Positions 27,221-37,509 are shown, counted from the stretch's first letter. The stretch is DNA of 64,000 nt from Variovorax sp. Sphag1AA (GCF_014192575.1 NZ_JACHYC010000006.1:310001-374000), one strand, 5' to 3'. Program-made: numbers and translations. The notes: a model not told the origin generated them from the sequence alone.

Positions 27221-27268
27221 TTGACCCCTACACTACTGTTCAAGCATCCAGCCTGTGATTAAGCGCAG
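27221..27268 (+). promoter_or_regulatory. recA promoter region with two LexA-like boxes
   Basis: A TTGACC -35-like hexamer (27221-27226) is followed by CTGT-N8-CCAG (27236-27251) and CTGT-N8-GCAG (27253-27268). Each differs from the LexA consensus CTGT-N8-ACAG by one base. The first box covers where the -10 should lie. A sharp -10 hexamer is not visible. SOS control of recA is expected from established knowledge. Confidence 0.65.
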
Positions 27269-27313
27269 CAGGATGAATCCAACGCAACCTATTGATATTC
27301 AAGGAGTTTCCAC

Positions 27314-28405
27314 ATGGACGCAGTCGTCAAGGGCGCAAACCTCTCGGGCGCCAACAGCGAAAAGGCCAAGGCCCTCCAAGCAGCGCTGGCCCAGATCGAA
27401 AAGCAGTTCGGCAAGGGCACGATCATGCGTCTGGGCGAGGGCGAGGCGCTGGAAGACATCCAGGTGGTCTCTACCGGTTCGCTGGGCCTTGATATCGCAC
27501 TGGGTGTCGGCGGATTGCCGCGTGGCCGCGTGGTTGAGATCTACGGGCCGGAATCCTCGGGCAAGACCACGCTCACGCTGCAGGTCATCGCCGAGATGCA
27601 GCGCCAGGGCGGCACCTGCGCCTTCGTCGACGCCGAGCATGCGCTCGACGTGCAATACGCTCAGAAGCTCGGCGTGGAACTTCCCGACCTGCTCATCAGC
27701 CAGCCCGACACCGGCGAGCAGGCGCTCGAGATCGTCGATTCGCTGGTCCGCTCTGGCGCGGTCGACCTGATCGTGGTCGACTCGGTTGCCGCGCTTACGC
27801 CCAAGGCCGAAATCGAAGGCGAAATGGGTGACTCGCTGCCCGGCCTGCAGGCCCGCCTGATGAGCCAGGCCCTGCGCAAGCTCACCGCCACGATCAAGAA
27901 GACCAACTGCATGGTCATCTTCATCAACCAGATCCGCATGAAGATCGGTGTGATGTTCGGTTCGCCCGAAACCACCACCGGCGGCAACGCGCTGAAGTTC
28001 TACGCCTCGGTGCGCCTGGACATCCGCCGCATCGGCACCATCAAGAAGGGCGACGAGGCGATCGGCAACGAAACCAAGGTCAAGGTGGTCAAGAACAAGG
28101 TGTCGCCACCCTTCAAGACGGCCGAATTCGACATCCTGTTCGGTGAAGGCATCAGCCGCGAGGGCGAGATCATCGACATGGGTGTGAACGCCAAGCTCAT
28201 CGACAAGTCGGGCGCCTGGTATGCCTACAACGGCGAGAAGATCGGGCAGGGCCGCGACAACGCCCGCGAATTCCTCCGCGAGAACCGCGAACTGGCGCGC
28301 GAGATCGAAAACAAAGTGCGCGAATCGCTGGGTATTCCGCTGCTGGCCGAGTCGACCCAGGAGCCCGAGGCAGCACCGGCAAAGCCTGCGAAGGGTGACA
28401 AGTAA
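27314..28405 (+). CDS. recA: Recombinase RecA
   Basis: DNA-strand-exchange and SOS co-protease protein of 363 residues. The Walker A 'GPESSGKTT', the conserved 'LDVQYAQKLGV' and 'LIVVDSVAALTPKAEIEGEMGD' segments, DNA-binding loop L1/L2 sequences ('GLQARLMSQALRKLT', 'INQIRMKIGVMFGSPETTTGG') and the acidic C-terminus are all present. AAGGAG precedes the ATG. LexA-like boxes lie upstream. recX overlaps its 3' end, so regulator and recombinase are coupled. Confidence 0.98.
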   Translation: MDAVVKGANLSGANSEKAKALQAALAQIEKQFGKGTIMRLGEGEALEDIQVVSTGSLGLDIALGVGGLPRGRVVEIYGPESSGKTTLTLQVIAEMQRQGGTCAFVDAEHALDVQYAQKLGVELPDLLISQPDTGEQALEIVDSLVRSGAVDLIVVDSVAALTPKAEIEGEMGDSLPGLQARLMSQALRKLTATIKKTNCMVIFINQIRMKIGVMFGSPETTTGGNALKFYASVRLDIRRIGTIKKGDEAIGNETKVKVVKNKVSPPFKTAEFDILFGEGISREGEIIDMGVNAKLIDKSGAWYAYNGEKIGQGRDNAREFLRENRELAREIENKVRESLGIPLLAESTQEPEAAPAKPAKGDK

Positions 28406-28865
28406 AAAGGAAGAGGGAAGGGCGGGCCCCTCGCTCAAGGGCCGCGCCCTGCGCCTGCTCAGTCAGCGCGAGCACTCGCGCGCCGAACTCGAGCGGAAGC
28501 TGCGCAAGTACGAGGAAGAGCCCGGCGCGCTGGCCCGGGCGCTCGACGAGCTGACGGCCAAGGATTTCATCAGCGAGGCGAGGGTGGTGCAGTCGGTCCT
28601 GCATCAGCGTTCGGCCCGACTTGGCGCTGCACGTGTGCGCCAGGAGCTGCTGCACAAGGGCATTGCCCCCGATGCGGTGGCCGATGCGGTCGCCAGCCTG
28701 CAAGACACGGAGCTGGATCGCGCGCGAGACGTCTGGCGCCGCCGCTTCGGCGCATTGCCGCAGGACGCGGCCGAACGGGCGCGTCAGATGCGATTCATGA
28801 TGGCCCGGGGCTTCGCGACCGGCGTGGTCGCGAAAGTACTGAGGTACGACCCCGACGAAGAGTAG
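28395..28865 (+). CDS. recX: Regulatory protein RecX
   Basis: A 156-residue helical inhibitor of RecA filaments. Typical three-helix repeats are visible: 'LKGRALRLLSQREHSRAELERKL', 'ALDELTAKDFISEARVVQSVLHQRS', 'RVRQELLHKGI', and 'ARQMRFMMARGFATGVVAKVL'. The GTG at 28395, inside the last codons of recA, gives a family-like N-terminus; an internal later start cannot be excluded. Overlap with recA implies cotranscription under SOS control. It converges with argC, with a 9-base gap. Confidence 0.92.
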   Translation: MTSKKEEGRAGPSLKGRALRLLSQREHSRAELERKLRKYEEEPGALARALDELTAKDFISEARVVQSVLHQRSARLGAARVRQELLHKGIAPDAVADAVASLQDTELDRARDVWRRRFGALPQDAAERARQMRFMMARGFATGVVAKVLRYDPDEE

Positions 28866-28874
28866 TCGGCCCGG

Positions 28875-29798
28875 CTAGATGCCGAGCATCAGCCGCAGGT
28901 TCTGCACTGCGGCACCGCTCGCGCCCTTGCCGAGGTTGTCGAGGCGAGCGATGACCACGGCATGCCGATGGTCCTCATTCGGGAACACTCGGATCTCGAG
29001 CTGGTTGGTGTCGTTGAGCGCAACGGCATCCAGCTTGCCGTTTTCCGTGGGCGGCAGCACCTTGACGAACTGCTCCGGCGTGTTGCTCTGGGCATAGTGG
29101 GCCGCGAGGGCGTCCTGCAGGTCGCCGGCCTTCGGGCGATTGGGCAGGTCGTCGAGATGCAGTGGCAGCTGGACCAGCATGCCCTGTTTGAAGTTGCCGA
29201 CGGCGGGAATGAACACTGGCCGACGGGTGAGGCCGGTGTATTTCATGATCTCCGGGATGTGCTTGTGCTTGAGCCCGAGCGCATAGGTTTCGTAGGGCGG
29301 CGCTTCGCCGTTTTCATACGCTTCGATCATGGTGCGACCGCCGCCGGAATAGCCGCTGACCGAGGGCAGGGCGATGGGGAAGTCGCGCGGCAGCAAGCCG
29401 GCATCGACCAGGGGGCGCACGATCGCGATCGCGCCGGTCGCGTAGCAGCCCGGATTGGCGACACGGTCAGCCTTGGCGACGGCATCCTTCTGCCCGGCAG
29501 CCAGTTCGGGGAAGCCGAACACCCAGCCATCGGCCACGCGGTGCGCCGTCGAGGCGTCGATGATCTTCGGACGGCGGCCGTCGAGTTGGTCGATCAGTGC
29601 CACTGATTCACGCGCCGCGTCGTCGTGCAGGCAGAGAACGACGAGATCCACACCTGCCATCAGGTCGCGCTTGGCTGCGACATCCTTTCGCAGTTCAGGG
29701 GCGATGCTGACGAGTTCAACTTGGGGCATGTTCTGCAGCCGCTCGCGGATCTGAAGGCCGGTGGTGCCGGCTTCGCCATCGATGAAGACCTTGGGCAT
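28875..29798 (-). CDS. argC: N-acetyl-gamma-glutamyl-phosphate reductase (short type)
   Basis: NADPH-dependent arginine-biosynthesis enzyme of 307 residues that reduces N-acetylglutamyl phosphate to the semialdehyde. The N-terminus 'KVFIDGEAGTTGLQIRERL' is the nucleotide-binding start of the type 2 family, the catalytic Cys is in 'VANPGCYATGA', and the His is in 'KHKHIPEI'. Length matches the type 2 (~310) rather than the type 1 (~345) family. It is transcribed alone, divergent from sucC. Confidence 0.95.
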   Translation of the reverse strand: MPKVFIDGEAGTTGLQIRERLQNMPQVELVSIAPELRKDVAAKRDLMAGVDLVVLCLHDDAARESVALIDQLDGRRPKIIDASTAHRVADGWVFGFPELAAGQKDAVAKADRVANPGCYATGAIAIVRPLVDAGLLPRDFPIALPSVSGYSGGGRTMIEAYENGEAPPYETYALGLKHKHIPEIMKYTGLTRRPVFIPAVGNFKQGMLVQLPLHLDDLPNRPKAGDLQDALAAHYAQSNTPEQFVKVLPPTENGKLDAVALNDTNQLEIRVFPNEDHRHAVVIARLDNLGKGASGAAVQNLRLMLGI

Positions 29799-29970
29799 GG
29801 TGTGGGGCCTCTGGAGAAAGTACGTATTGACCGCAAACAAGGGTCTGCCGTGGTGCGGCGCACCATGATACAGTCCTCTGCTGTCCGCCGCCCCCGCCTT
29901 CGGCGCCGTGGCCCGTGGACAACAGCCAAAATTCTCCCGTTCTCCAAACCCCGTTCCGAGAGACACCCTC

Positions 29971-31131
<1,161 letters not shown>

Positions 31132-31140
31132 GGAACAGTC

Positions 31141-32034
31141 ATGTCGATCTACATCAACAAAGACACCAAAGTCATCACGCAGGGCATCACCGGCAAGACC
31201 GGCCAGTTCCACACCGAGAAGTGCCAGGAATACGCGAACGGCAAGAACGCCTTCGTCGCTGGCGTGAATCCGAAGAAGGCCGGCGAGTCGATTTTCAACA
31301 TTCCAATCTACGGCTCGGTCAAGGAAGCTGCCCAGCAGACTGGCGCGACCGTGTCGGTGATCTACGTGCCGCCACCCGGCGCAGCCGCCGCGATCTGGGA
31401 AGCCGTTGAGGCCGACCTCGACATGGCGATTTGCATCACCGAAGGCATTCCTGTTCGCGACATGCTCGAAGTGCGCAACAAGATGAAGGCCAAGGAAGCT
31501 GCCGGCGGCAAGAAGACGCTGCTGCTTGGCCCGAACTGCCCCGGCCTGATCACGCCCGACGAGATCAAGATCGGCATCATGCCCGGCCACATCCACCGCA
31601 AGGGCCGCATCGGCGTGGTCAGCCGCTCCGGCACGCTGACCTATGAAGCCGTGGCACAACTCACCGAGATCGGCCTCGGCCAGTCGAGCGCTGTCGGCAT
31701 CGGCGGCGACCCGATCAACGGCCTGAAGCACATCGATGTGATGAAGGCGTTCAACGACGATCCCGACACCGACGCCGTGATCATGATCGGCGAAATCGGC
31801 GGCCCGGACGAAGCCGACGCCGCTCGCTGGTGCAAGGAAAACATGAAGAAGCCGGTCGTCGGTTTCATCGCAGGCGTGACTGCGCCTCCCGGCAAGCGCA
31901 TGGGCCATGCCGGCGCGCTGATCTCCGGTGGTGCCGATACCGCCGACGCGAAGCTCGCGATCATGGAAGAGTGCGGCTTCACCGTTACCCGCAACTTCTC
32001 GGAACTGGCAAAGCGCCTGAAGGCGTTGATCTGA
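31141..32034 (+). CDS. sucD: Succinate--CoA ligase, alpha subunit
   Basis: Alpha subunit of succinyl-CoA synthetase, 297 residues, carrying the CoA site and the phosphorylated histidine. The Rossmann domain starts 'KVITQGITGKTGQFHTEKC'; 'GPNCPGLITPDE' and 'GRIGVVSRSGTLTYEA' are family motifs; the active-site His is in 'RMGHAGALISGG'. It forms an operon with sucC and ends at a strong terminator. Confidence 0.98.
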   Translation: MSIYINKDTKVITQGITGKTGQFHTEKCQEYANGKNAFVAGVNPKKAGESIFNIPIYGSVKEAAQQTGATVSVIYVPPPGAAAAIWEAVEADLDMAICITEGIPVRDMLEVRNKMKAKEAAGGKKTLLLGPNCPGLITPDEIKIGIMPGHIHRKGRIGVVSRSGTLTYEAVAQLTEIGLGQSSAVGIGGDPINGLKHIDVMKAFNDDPDTDAVIMIGEIGGPDEADAARWCKENMKKPVVGFIAGVTAPPGKRMGHAGALISGGADTADAKLAIMEECGFTVTRNFSELAKRLKALI

Positions 32035-32068
32035 GCTTGCTGCTCGCGTTCTAACCACAAGAACGAAG

Positions 32069-32100
32069 GCGCCCGCAATTCCGGTTGCGGGCGCTTTTTT
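32069..32100 (+). terminator. Rho-independent terminator after sucCD
   Basis: GCGCCCGCAA (32069-32078), loop TTCCGG, TTGCGGGCGC (32085-32094), then six T. A perfect 10-bp stem; it separates sucCD from the TerC gene. Confidence 0.93.
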
Positions 32101-32126
32101 AATCAAATAACAGTGGGGTACGAGAC

Positions 32127-32816
32127 ATGGAATTTCTACAAACGACAGACTTCTGGATTGGTCTGCTAAAGATCGTCTGGATCAACATCATCCTGTCCGG
32201 CGACAACGCCGTGGTGATCGCGATGGCAGCGCGTTCGCTGCCGCCGCAGCAACAGCGGACAGCGGTGCTGTTCGGCTCCGGTGCCGCAGTGGTGTTGCGA
32301 GTGGTGCTCACCGTCGTCGCGGCAAAGCTGCTGGCGCTCCCTTATCTGCAGATCGTTGGCGGTGCCCTCCTGCTATGGATCGGCACGCAGCTACTCAGTG
32401 AGGAAGACGAAGGGGAGGGCGAAGACAAGGAGTACGGCAGTATGTTGGCTGCAGTGCGCACTATTCTTCTAGCCGACCTCGTCATGAGTCTGGACAATGT
32501 GATCGCCGTCGCAGCGGCCGCCCAGGGCAGCATGGTGCTTCTCGTCCTTGGCCTGGCGATCAGCATTCCGCTGGTGATTTTTGGCAGTACGCTCATGATC
32601 AAGCTTATGGAACGTTTCCCGATCATCGTGATGCTTGGCGCCGCCCTAATCGGCTGGGTCGGCGGCGAGACGATCGTGAGCGATACCATCCTGCGCGATG
32701 TCCTGGCGGCGAATCCGTGGCTGCACTATGCCGGCGCGGTGGCTGGTGCCGTCTTCGTGGTGCTGATCGGCCGCTGGCTTCAAAAGCGCGGGCAGACTGA
32801 GAAGCTGGCCACCTGA
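32127..32816 (+). CDS. TerC-family integral membrane protein (YjbE type), copy 1
   Basis: A polytopic membrane protein of 229 residues with about seven hydrophobic segments. The family motifs 'NIILSGDNAVVIAMA' and 'LVMSLDNVIAVA' contain the acidic residues thought to bind metal. TerC relatives are tied to manganese export or to metalation of secreted proteins. It begins only 26 bases after the sucCD terminator, so there is no room for the manganese riboswitch found before copy 2. The PP2C gene follows after 20 bases. Confidence 0.9.
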   Translation: MEFLQTTDFWIGLLKIVWINIILSGDNAVVIAMAARSLPPQQQRTAVLFGSGAAVVLRVVLTVVAAKLLALPYLQIVGGALLLWIGTQLLSEEDEGEGEDKEYGSMLAAVRTILLADLVMSLDNVIAVAAAAQGSMVLLVLGLAISIPLVIFGSTLMIKLMERFPIIVMLGAALIGWVGGETIVSDTILRDVLAANPWLHYAGAVAGAVFVVLIGRWLQKRGQTEKLAT

Positions 32817-32836
32817 TTCCTACCGCACCCACACCC

Positions 32837-33646
32837 ATGTCGAACACGAGCGCACCTGCATCCGTCGAAGCGAGTGCGCTGTCGTGGGAGTTTGCGGCGC
32901 TCACGGACCCAGGCCGAGTGCGCGCCAACAACGAAGACACCATCGCCTTCGATGCCTCGCTCGGGCTGGTTCTTCTGGCCGATGGCATGGGCGGATACAA
33001 CGGCGGCGAAGTGGCGAGCGGCATGGCGATCGCGCTTCTCCAAGCCAGCTTCGGGCGGTGGCTTGCCCACGCAGGGCTGCATGCGCACCCCAAGGCAATC
33101 CGCCGTGCGCTGCAGGCGGGTACCGATGAGGCCAACGCGGCGATCCTCGAAGCGGGCATCGCCAATGTGCAGCTCCAAGGCATGGGGACCACCCTTGTGC
33201 TCGCGACCTTCGGCCACCAACGGGTCATCGTGGGGCACATCGGAGACTCCCGCTGCTACCGGCTGCGGGGCGAGAAGCTCGAGCTGCTGACGCGCGACCA
33301 TTCGCTGCTGCAGGAGCAGCTTGACGCGGGTGCCATCACGCCGGAGCAGGCGGTCCAGTCGCCGCATCGCAATCTTGTCACTCGTGCGCTCGGCATCGAG
33401 CGGCATGTCGAGCTCGAAATGCATGAACATACCGTTCAGCCGGGCGATCTCTTTCTGCTATGTTCGGACGGCTTGAGCGAGATGGTCTCGGACGCGCAGA
33501 TTTTCACACTTTTGTTACAAGATATCGCGCTCCCGGAAAAAGCAACACTTTTGGTTGCAGCAGCAAATGAAAATGGTGGCAGAGATAACATTTCGGTTGT
33601 CTTGGCCCGGGCAGGTGGAGTAGGAGTGCCCGAGATACCCGCATAG
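32837..33646 (+). CDS. PP2C-family serine/threonine protein phosphatase
   Basis: Metal-dependent phosphoprotein phosphatase of 269 residues. The standard motifs are in order: 'GRVRANNEDTIAF', 'LADGMGGYNGGEVAS', 'QGMGTTLV', 'GHIGDSRCYRLRG', 'RDHSLLQEQL', 'DLFLLCSDGLSEMV' and 'GGRDNISVVL'. The Asp residues in these motifs bind the two metal ions. It is first in a signalling block with an FHA protein, an adenylate cyclase and a phosphodiesterase. A partner serine/threonine kinase would be expected but is not in the window. Confidence 0.94.
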   Translation: MSNTSAPASVEASALSWEFAALTDPGRVRANNEDTIAFDASLGLVLLADGMGGYNGGEVASGMAIALLQASFGRWLAHAGLHAHPKAIRRALQAGTDEANAAILEAGIANVQLQGMGTTLVLATFGHQRVIVGHIGDSRCYRLRGEKLELLTRDHSLLQEQLDAGAITPEQAVQSPHRNLVTRALGIERHVELEMHEHTVQPGDLFLLCSDGLSEMVSDAQIFTLLLQDIALPEKATLLVAAANENGGRDNISVVLARAGGVGVPEIPA

Positions 33647-33707
33647 ACGAAGGAACTTCCATAAAAAGGGCCGCTGTGAACATAAAAAGGATCTCCAGGA
33701 GTCGGCC

Positions 33708-34361
33708 ATGCCGAAATTGATCGTTTCGATCGACGGCGTCGTCATCAAGGAAGTGACGCTCGCCAAGGACCGCACCACGCTGGGACGGCGCCCGTACAAC
33801 GACATCGTTGTCGACAATCTCGCCATCAGCGGTGAACATGCTGTGCTGCACATGATCGGCGGTGATGTCTATCTGGAAGATCTCAACAGCACCAACGGCA
33901 CCTACGTCAACGGGCGGCCGATCAAGAAGCAGGCGCTCGAGCAGAACGACGTCATCGAGGTCGGCAAGTACAAGGTGCGCTACGTGGCCGGTTCGGCCGG
34001 AGACGCCGCCACGGCGATTCGTGCAGTTGTTCCACCGGCGCCCTCAGGGCCGATCCCCCTTTCATCCGCACCGACCGTGCAGGCCCCACTGGGCGGCGGC
34101 ACCGCGGGCGTTGCTGTCATCCGTGTCCTTTCCGGAAGCGGCGCCGGTCGCGAGCTGTCGCTGCAGAAGGTCGTTACGACCATCGGCAAGCCGGGCGTGG
34201 CGGTCGCTGCAGTCACCCGCCGTCTGCATGGCTACGTGGTGGCGCCGATCGACGGCGGCACCGCGCTCAACGGCGAGCCGCTCGGCAGCGAGGCCGTTGC
34301 GCTGCAGGACGGCGATGTGCTCGAACTCGGCGGCACACGCATGCAGTTCGTGGTCAGCTGA
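33708..34361 (+). CDS. FHA-domain protein
   Basis: A 217-residue cytoplasmic protein. Residues ~1-90 are a forkhead-associated domain that binds phosphothreonine: 'TLGRRPYNDIVVDNLAISGEHAVL' contains the conserved Gly-Arg and Ser-x-x-His, and 'LEDLNSTNGTYVNG' the Asn. A proline-rich linker is followed by a second, degenerate FHA-like fold ('VIRVLSGSGAGRELSLQKVVTTIG'). CAGGAG precedes the ATG. It probably reads the phosphorylation state set by the neighbouring phosphatase and an unseen kinase. Confidence 0.92.
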   Translation: MPKLIVSIDGVVIKEVTLAKDRTTLGRRPYNDIVVDNLAISGEHAVLHMIGGDVYLEDLNSTNGTYVNGRPIKKQALEQNDVIEVGKYKVRYVAGSAGDAATAIRAVVPPAPSGPIPLSSAPTVQAPLGGGTAGVAVIRVLSGSGAGRELSLQKVVTTIGKPGVAVAAVTRRLHGYVVAPIDGGTALNGEPLGSEAVALQDGDVLELGGTRMQFVVS

Positions 34362-34400
34362 CCTTTCGTCGGGGCTTGTAACTCCGGGGTCCTCGCCGCC

Positions 34401-36668
34401 ATGAGTGCGCTGCGCCAGCACTGGGCGCGGATAGCGATCACGCTCCTGCCCACCGTGCTTGCACTGGCGCACGCGGGTGGCTTGTGGCGATGGTCTTTCA
34501 TCGACGCGCTCGATCACTTCATCTATGACACGCGCTTGCGTGCCACCATGCCGCGGACACTCGATCCGCGCATCGTGATCGTCGACATTGACGACGCGAG
34601 TCTGCAGCAAATGGGGCAATGGCCCTGGCGTCGCGACCAGTTGGCGAAGCTGACCACCGAAGTGATCGATCGCCAACAGGCGCTTGTGCTGGGCTTCGAC
34701 GTGCTGTTCGTCGAGCCTGATTCGTTCTCCACGCGCGACGTCGTTCAGCGATTGGCCGAGGGCCCGCTTGCCGGGCAACCGCAGATCGTGGAGGCGATCA
34801 GGCGCTTCGCGCCTCAATTGGATCCAGACGCTATTTTTGCGAGCGCGCTCGCCGGCCGGCCGGTGGCGCTGGGTTACTACTTCACTCGCAGCAAAGTGCC
34901 GCAAGCCCGAGGGCAACTGCCGGCCCCGGTTCTGCCACCCGACAGTTTTCCGGAAGGGCGCGAGTACGCGACGCGATGGAACGGCTTCGTCGGAAGCATC
35001 CCCACGCTTGCTCAAGGCGCTCCTGCGGGGGGCTTTCTCAACGTGCTGCTGGATGCCGATCAGGACGGCGTCGTCCGTTCGGTTCCGCTCATCGCGCGCT
35101 ATATCGGGCAGGTTGCGCAGCCCGGCTACTACGAATCGCTCGCCCTTGCCGTCTTCCGTAAAGCCACGGACTCGCGAGCGCTGGTGCCAGTCTTTGCGCC
35201 GGGCGGTGCATCAGGCAGCGCGCCGCCGATGCAATCGCTCGCGCTCGCAAACGAGGCGGGACAACTGCGCGTTCCGCTGGACGCCGGGGCCAGCATCCTT
35301 GTTCCTTATCGGGGGCCCGGCGGCGCGAACGGAGGATCGTTCCGGCACGTCCCGGCCGCAGACGTGATCCATGGGTCGCTGGCGCCCGGCGAACTCAAAG
35401 GCAAGATCGTGTTGGTGGGGTCCACTGCGCCGGGGCTCGAAGACCTCCGATCCACGCCGGCGGGCGCCGCCTTTCCTGGAGTCGAAGTGCATGCCAACAT
35501 CATTTCCGGTCTGCTCGACGGACGGCTGTATGGCGTTCCGGACTACGTGGTGGGCTACGAGTCGATCGTGCTCGTCGTCGCTGGTCTCGCGCTGGCGTTC
35601 GGCCTGTCGCTCGGCACCGCCCTGCGTGCGGTGGTGATCGCCATGCTCACCGTGGCTGCGGCGGTCGGTCTCAATGCCTTGCTCTTCGTGCAGGCCAGGC
35701 TCGTGCTGCCGCTCGGGGCGACGCTGGCCATGATCGGAGCGGCCTTCGTCCTCAACATGAGTTGGGGCTACTTGGTGGAGGCCCGCGCGAGCCGCCGGTT
35801 GGCCAACCTGTTCGGTACCTATGTACCTCGCGAACTGGTCGCCGAAATGCAGGTAGACCCCACGCGTTACAGCATGCGCGCCCAGAGCAAGGAACTCACG
35901 GTGATGTTCTGCGACATGCGCGGATTCACCCGGATGGCGGAGCACATGGCGCCGGTCGATCTGCAGGATTTCCTCAACGAGGTCTTCAGCCGCCTCACAC
36001 AGGTCATCAGCGCCCACCGCGGGACGGTCGACAAATACATCGGCGATTGCGTCATGGCGTTCTGGGGTGCGCCGGTCGATACCCCGAACCACGCCGAACT
36101 GGCTGTCCGGGCAGCGATCGACATGACTGCGGCGGTACGCGAGTTGAACGAGATCCATCGCCGCAGCGGCCGGCCGCAGATCAACGTCGGCATCGGTCTC
36201 AATTCAGGCGTCATGAGCGTCGGCGACATGGGCTCTGCCATTCGCCGCAGCTATACGGTGGTCGGCGATGCGGTCAACCTCGCCTCGCGGATCGAGGGCC
36301 TTGGGGTGCACTACGGCGTGGAAATCGTCGCCACGGAGGCGACCAAGGCGCTCGCGCCATCGATCGCCTGGCAAGAGCTCGATTGCGTCAGGGTCCAGGG
36401 CAAGCTCAACGTGGTGCGGATATTCACGCCGGTCGCCGGGCAGCACGAGTCGGCCCCGGGTGACCCGAATGAGCTCGATCGCTGGAATGAAGTAATTTCG
36501 GCCTACCGCGCGCAGGATTGGCCGCGCGGTCAAGCTATGCTTGCGCCCCTGCTCGCCATGGATGCCAAAAAAGTCCTTTACCAGCTCTACGAACAGCGAT
36601 TAGCCTCGCAGTCGTTGCAGCCAACAGACCCGGATTGGGACGGTGCGACCCGGTTCGAATCGAAATAA
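34401..36668 (+). CDS. CHASE2-domain adenylate cyclase (class III)
   Basis: Membrane receptor cyclase of 755 residues. An N-terminal helix leads to an extracytoplasmic CHASE2 sensor (~residues 30-370; 'DPRIVIVDIDDASLQQMGQWPWRRDQLA' region), then three transmembrane helices (~380-460) and a cytoplasmic class III cyclase domain (~490-680). The two metal aspartates are in 'FCDMRGFT' and 'YIGDCVMAF'; the lysine in 'DKYIGD' and threonine in 'YTVVGDAVNLAS' match the Lys/Thr pair of adenylate rather than guanylate cyclases (inference). It sits between the FHA and phosphodiesterase genes, so cAMP made here would be broken down by the next product. Confidence 0.92.
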   Translation: MSALRQHWARIAITLLPTVLALAHAGGLWRWSFIDALDHFIYDTRLRATMPRTLDPRIVIVDIDDASLQQMGQWPWRRDQLAKLTTEVIDRQQALVLGFDVLFVEPDSFSTRDVVQRLAEGPLAGQPQIVEAIRRFAPQLDPDAIFASALAGRPVALGYYFTRSKVPQARGQLPAPVLPPDSFPEGREYATRWNGFVGSIPTLAQGAPAGGFLNVLLDADQDGVVRSVPLIARYIGQVAQPGYYESLALAVFRKATDSRALVPVFAPGGASGSAPPMQSLALANEAGQLRVPLDAGASILVPYRGPGGANGGSFRHVPAADVIHGSLAPGELKGKIVLVGSTAPGLEDLRSTPAGAAFPGVEVHANIISGLLDGRLYGVPDYVVGYESIVLVVAGLALAFGLSLGTALRAVVIAMLTVAAAVGLNALLFVQARLVLPLGATLAMIGAAFVLNMSWGYLVEARASRRLANLFGTYVPRELVAEMQVDPTRYSMRAQSKELTVMFCDMRGFTRMAEHMAPVDLQDFLNEVFSRLTQVISAHRGTVDKYIGDCVMAFWGAPVDTPNHAELAVRAAIDMTAAVRELNEIHRRSGRPQINVGIGLNSGVMSVGDMGSAIRRSYTVVGDAVNLASRIEGLGVHYGVEIVATEATKALAPSIAWQELDCVRVQGKLNVVRIFTPVAGQHESAPGDPNELDRWNEVISAYRAQDWPRGQAMLAPLLAMDAKKVLYQLYEQRLASQSLQPTDPDWDGATRFESK

Positions 36669-36702
36669 CAGCCGACGGGCTCAAAGGTCAAGGTCTAGCG
36701 AA

Positions 36703-37509
36703 ATGCAGGTGCGTGTATTGGGGTGCTCCGGCGCCATCGCCAAGGACTGCCGCACGACTTCTTTCCTGGTCGATAGCGACCTGCTGGTCGACGCTGGCAC
36801 GGGCGTCGGCGACCTCACCCTCGACGAGATGGCTGCGATCGACGATGTGGTGCTCACGCATTCGCATCTCGACCATGTGGCAGCGCTGCCGCTGATGCTC
36901 GACGCTATCGCCAGCCGCCGTACGCGTCCGCTGCGTGTGCATGCGCTCCGCGCGACCATCGAGGCGCTGCGGGCCCATGTCTTCAACAACGTCATCTGGC
37001 CGGATTTCGCGAGCATTCCGAGTCGCGAGGCGCCATTCGTGAGCTTCCACGATCTGGTGATCGGGCAGCAGTTGCAGCTTGGCACCAGCACGCTCAAGCA
37101 CGTCGAAGTGCTGCCCGCCGTTCACACCGTGCCGGCTTGCGGATATGCGGTGCGACCCGCGCAGGGCGGCCCGAACTGGATCTTCAGCGGGGATACCGAA
37201 CGCAATTCGCCATTCTGGGATCGCGTAAACCAGCTCGACGTCGGGATGCTGGTGATCGAGACCGCGTTCAGCAACCGGGAGAAGGCGCTGGCACAGCGTA
37301 GCCTGCATCTGTCGCCATATGCTCTTGGTGGCGAGTTGGACCAAATCGCGCCGGGGAAGGACTTCCCGATCTATATCACCCACACCAAGCCCGCGGAAAC
37401 CGGCGAGATCATGAGCCAGATTCAAGAGCTCACCAAAGGATCGTGCCCGGACGGCAAAAAGGGGTGGGACATTCGGTGGCTCCAGGCCGCTGGCGTGTTC
37501 GAACTTTGA
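36703..37509 (+). CDS. Cyclic nucleotide phosphodiesterase, metallo-beta-lactamase fold
   Basis: A 268-residue metallohydrolase. The metal motif 'THSHLDHVAALP' (HxHxDH) and 'FSGDTERN' place it in the metallo-beta-lactamase superfamily; close relatives are annotated as 3',5'-cyclic-nucleotide phosphodiesterase. The ATG at 36703 gives the family start 'MQVRVLGCSGAIAKDCRTTSF'. It follows the cyclase by 34 bases in the same direction, which supports cAMP as substrate, though this is inference. pilA lies 200 bases downstream. Confidence 0.82.
   Translation: MQVRVLGCSGAIAKDCRTTSFLVDSDLLVDAGTGVGDLTLDEMAAIDDVVLTHSHLDHVAALPLMLDAIASRRTRPLRVHALRATIEALRAHVFNNVIWPDFASIPSREAPFVSFHDLVIGQQLQLGTSTLKHVEVLPAVHTVPACGYAVRPAQGGPNWIFSGDTERNSPFWDRVNQLDVGMLVIETAFSNREKALAQRSLHLSPYALGGELDQIAPGKDFPIYITHTKPAETGEIMSQIQELTKGSCPDGKKGWDIRWLQAAGVFEL

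Noticed and set aside
36645..36662. A GGTTCGAATC-like sequence, resembling a tRNA T-loop
   Set aside because: It lies in the coding sequence for the last codons of the cyclase, and no acceptor stem or anticodon arm surrounds it.
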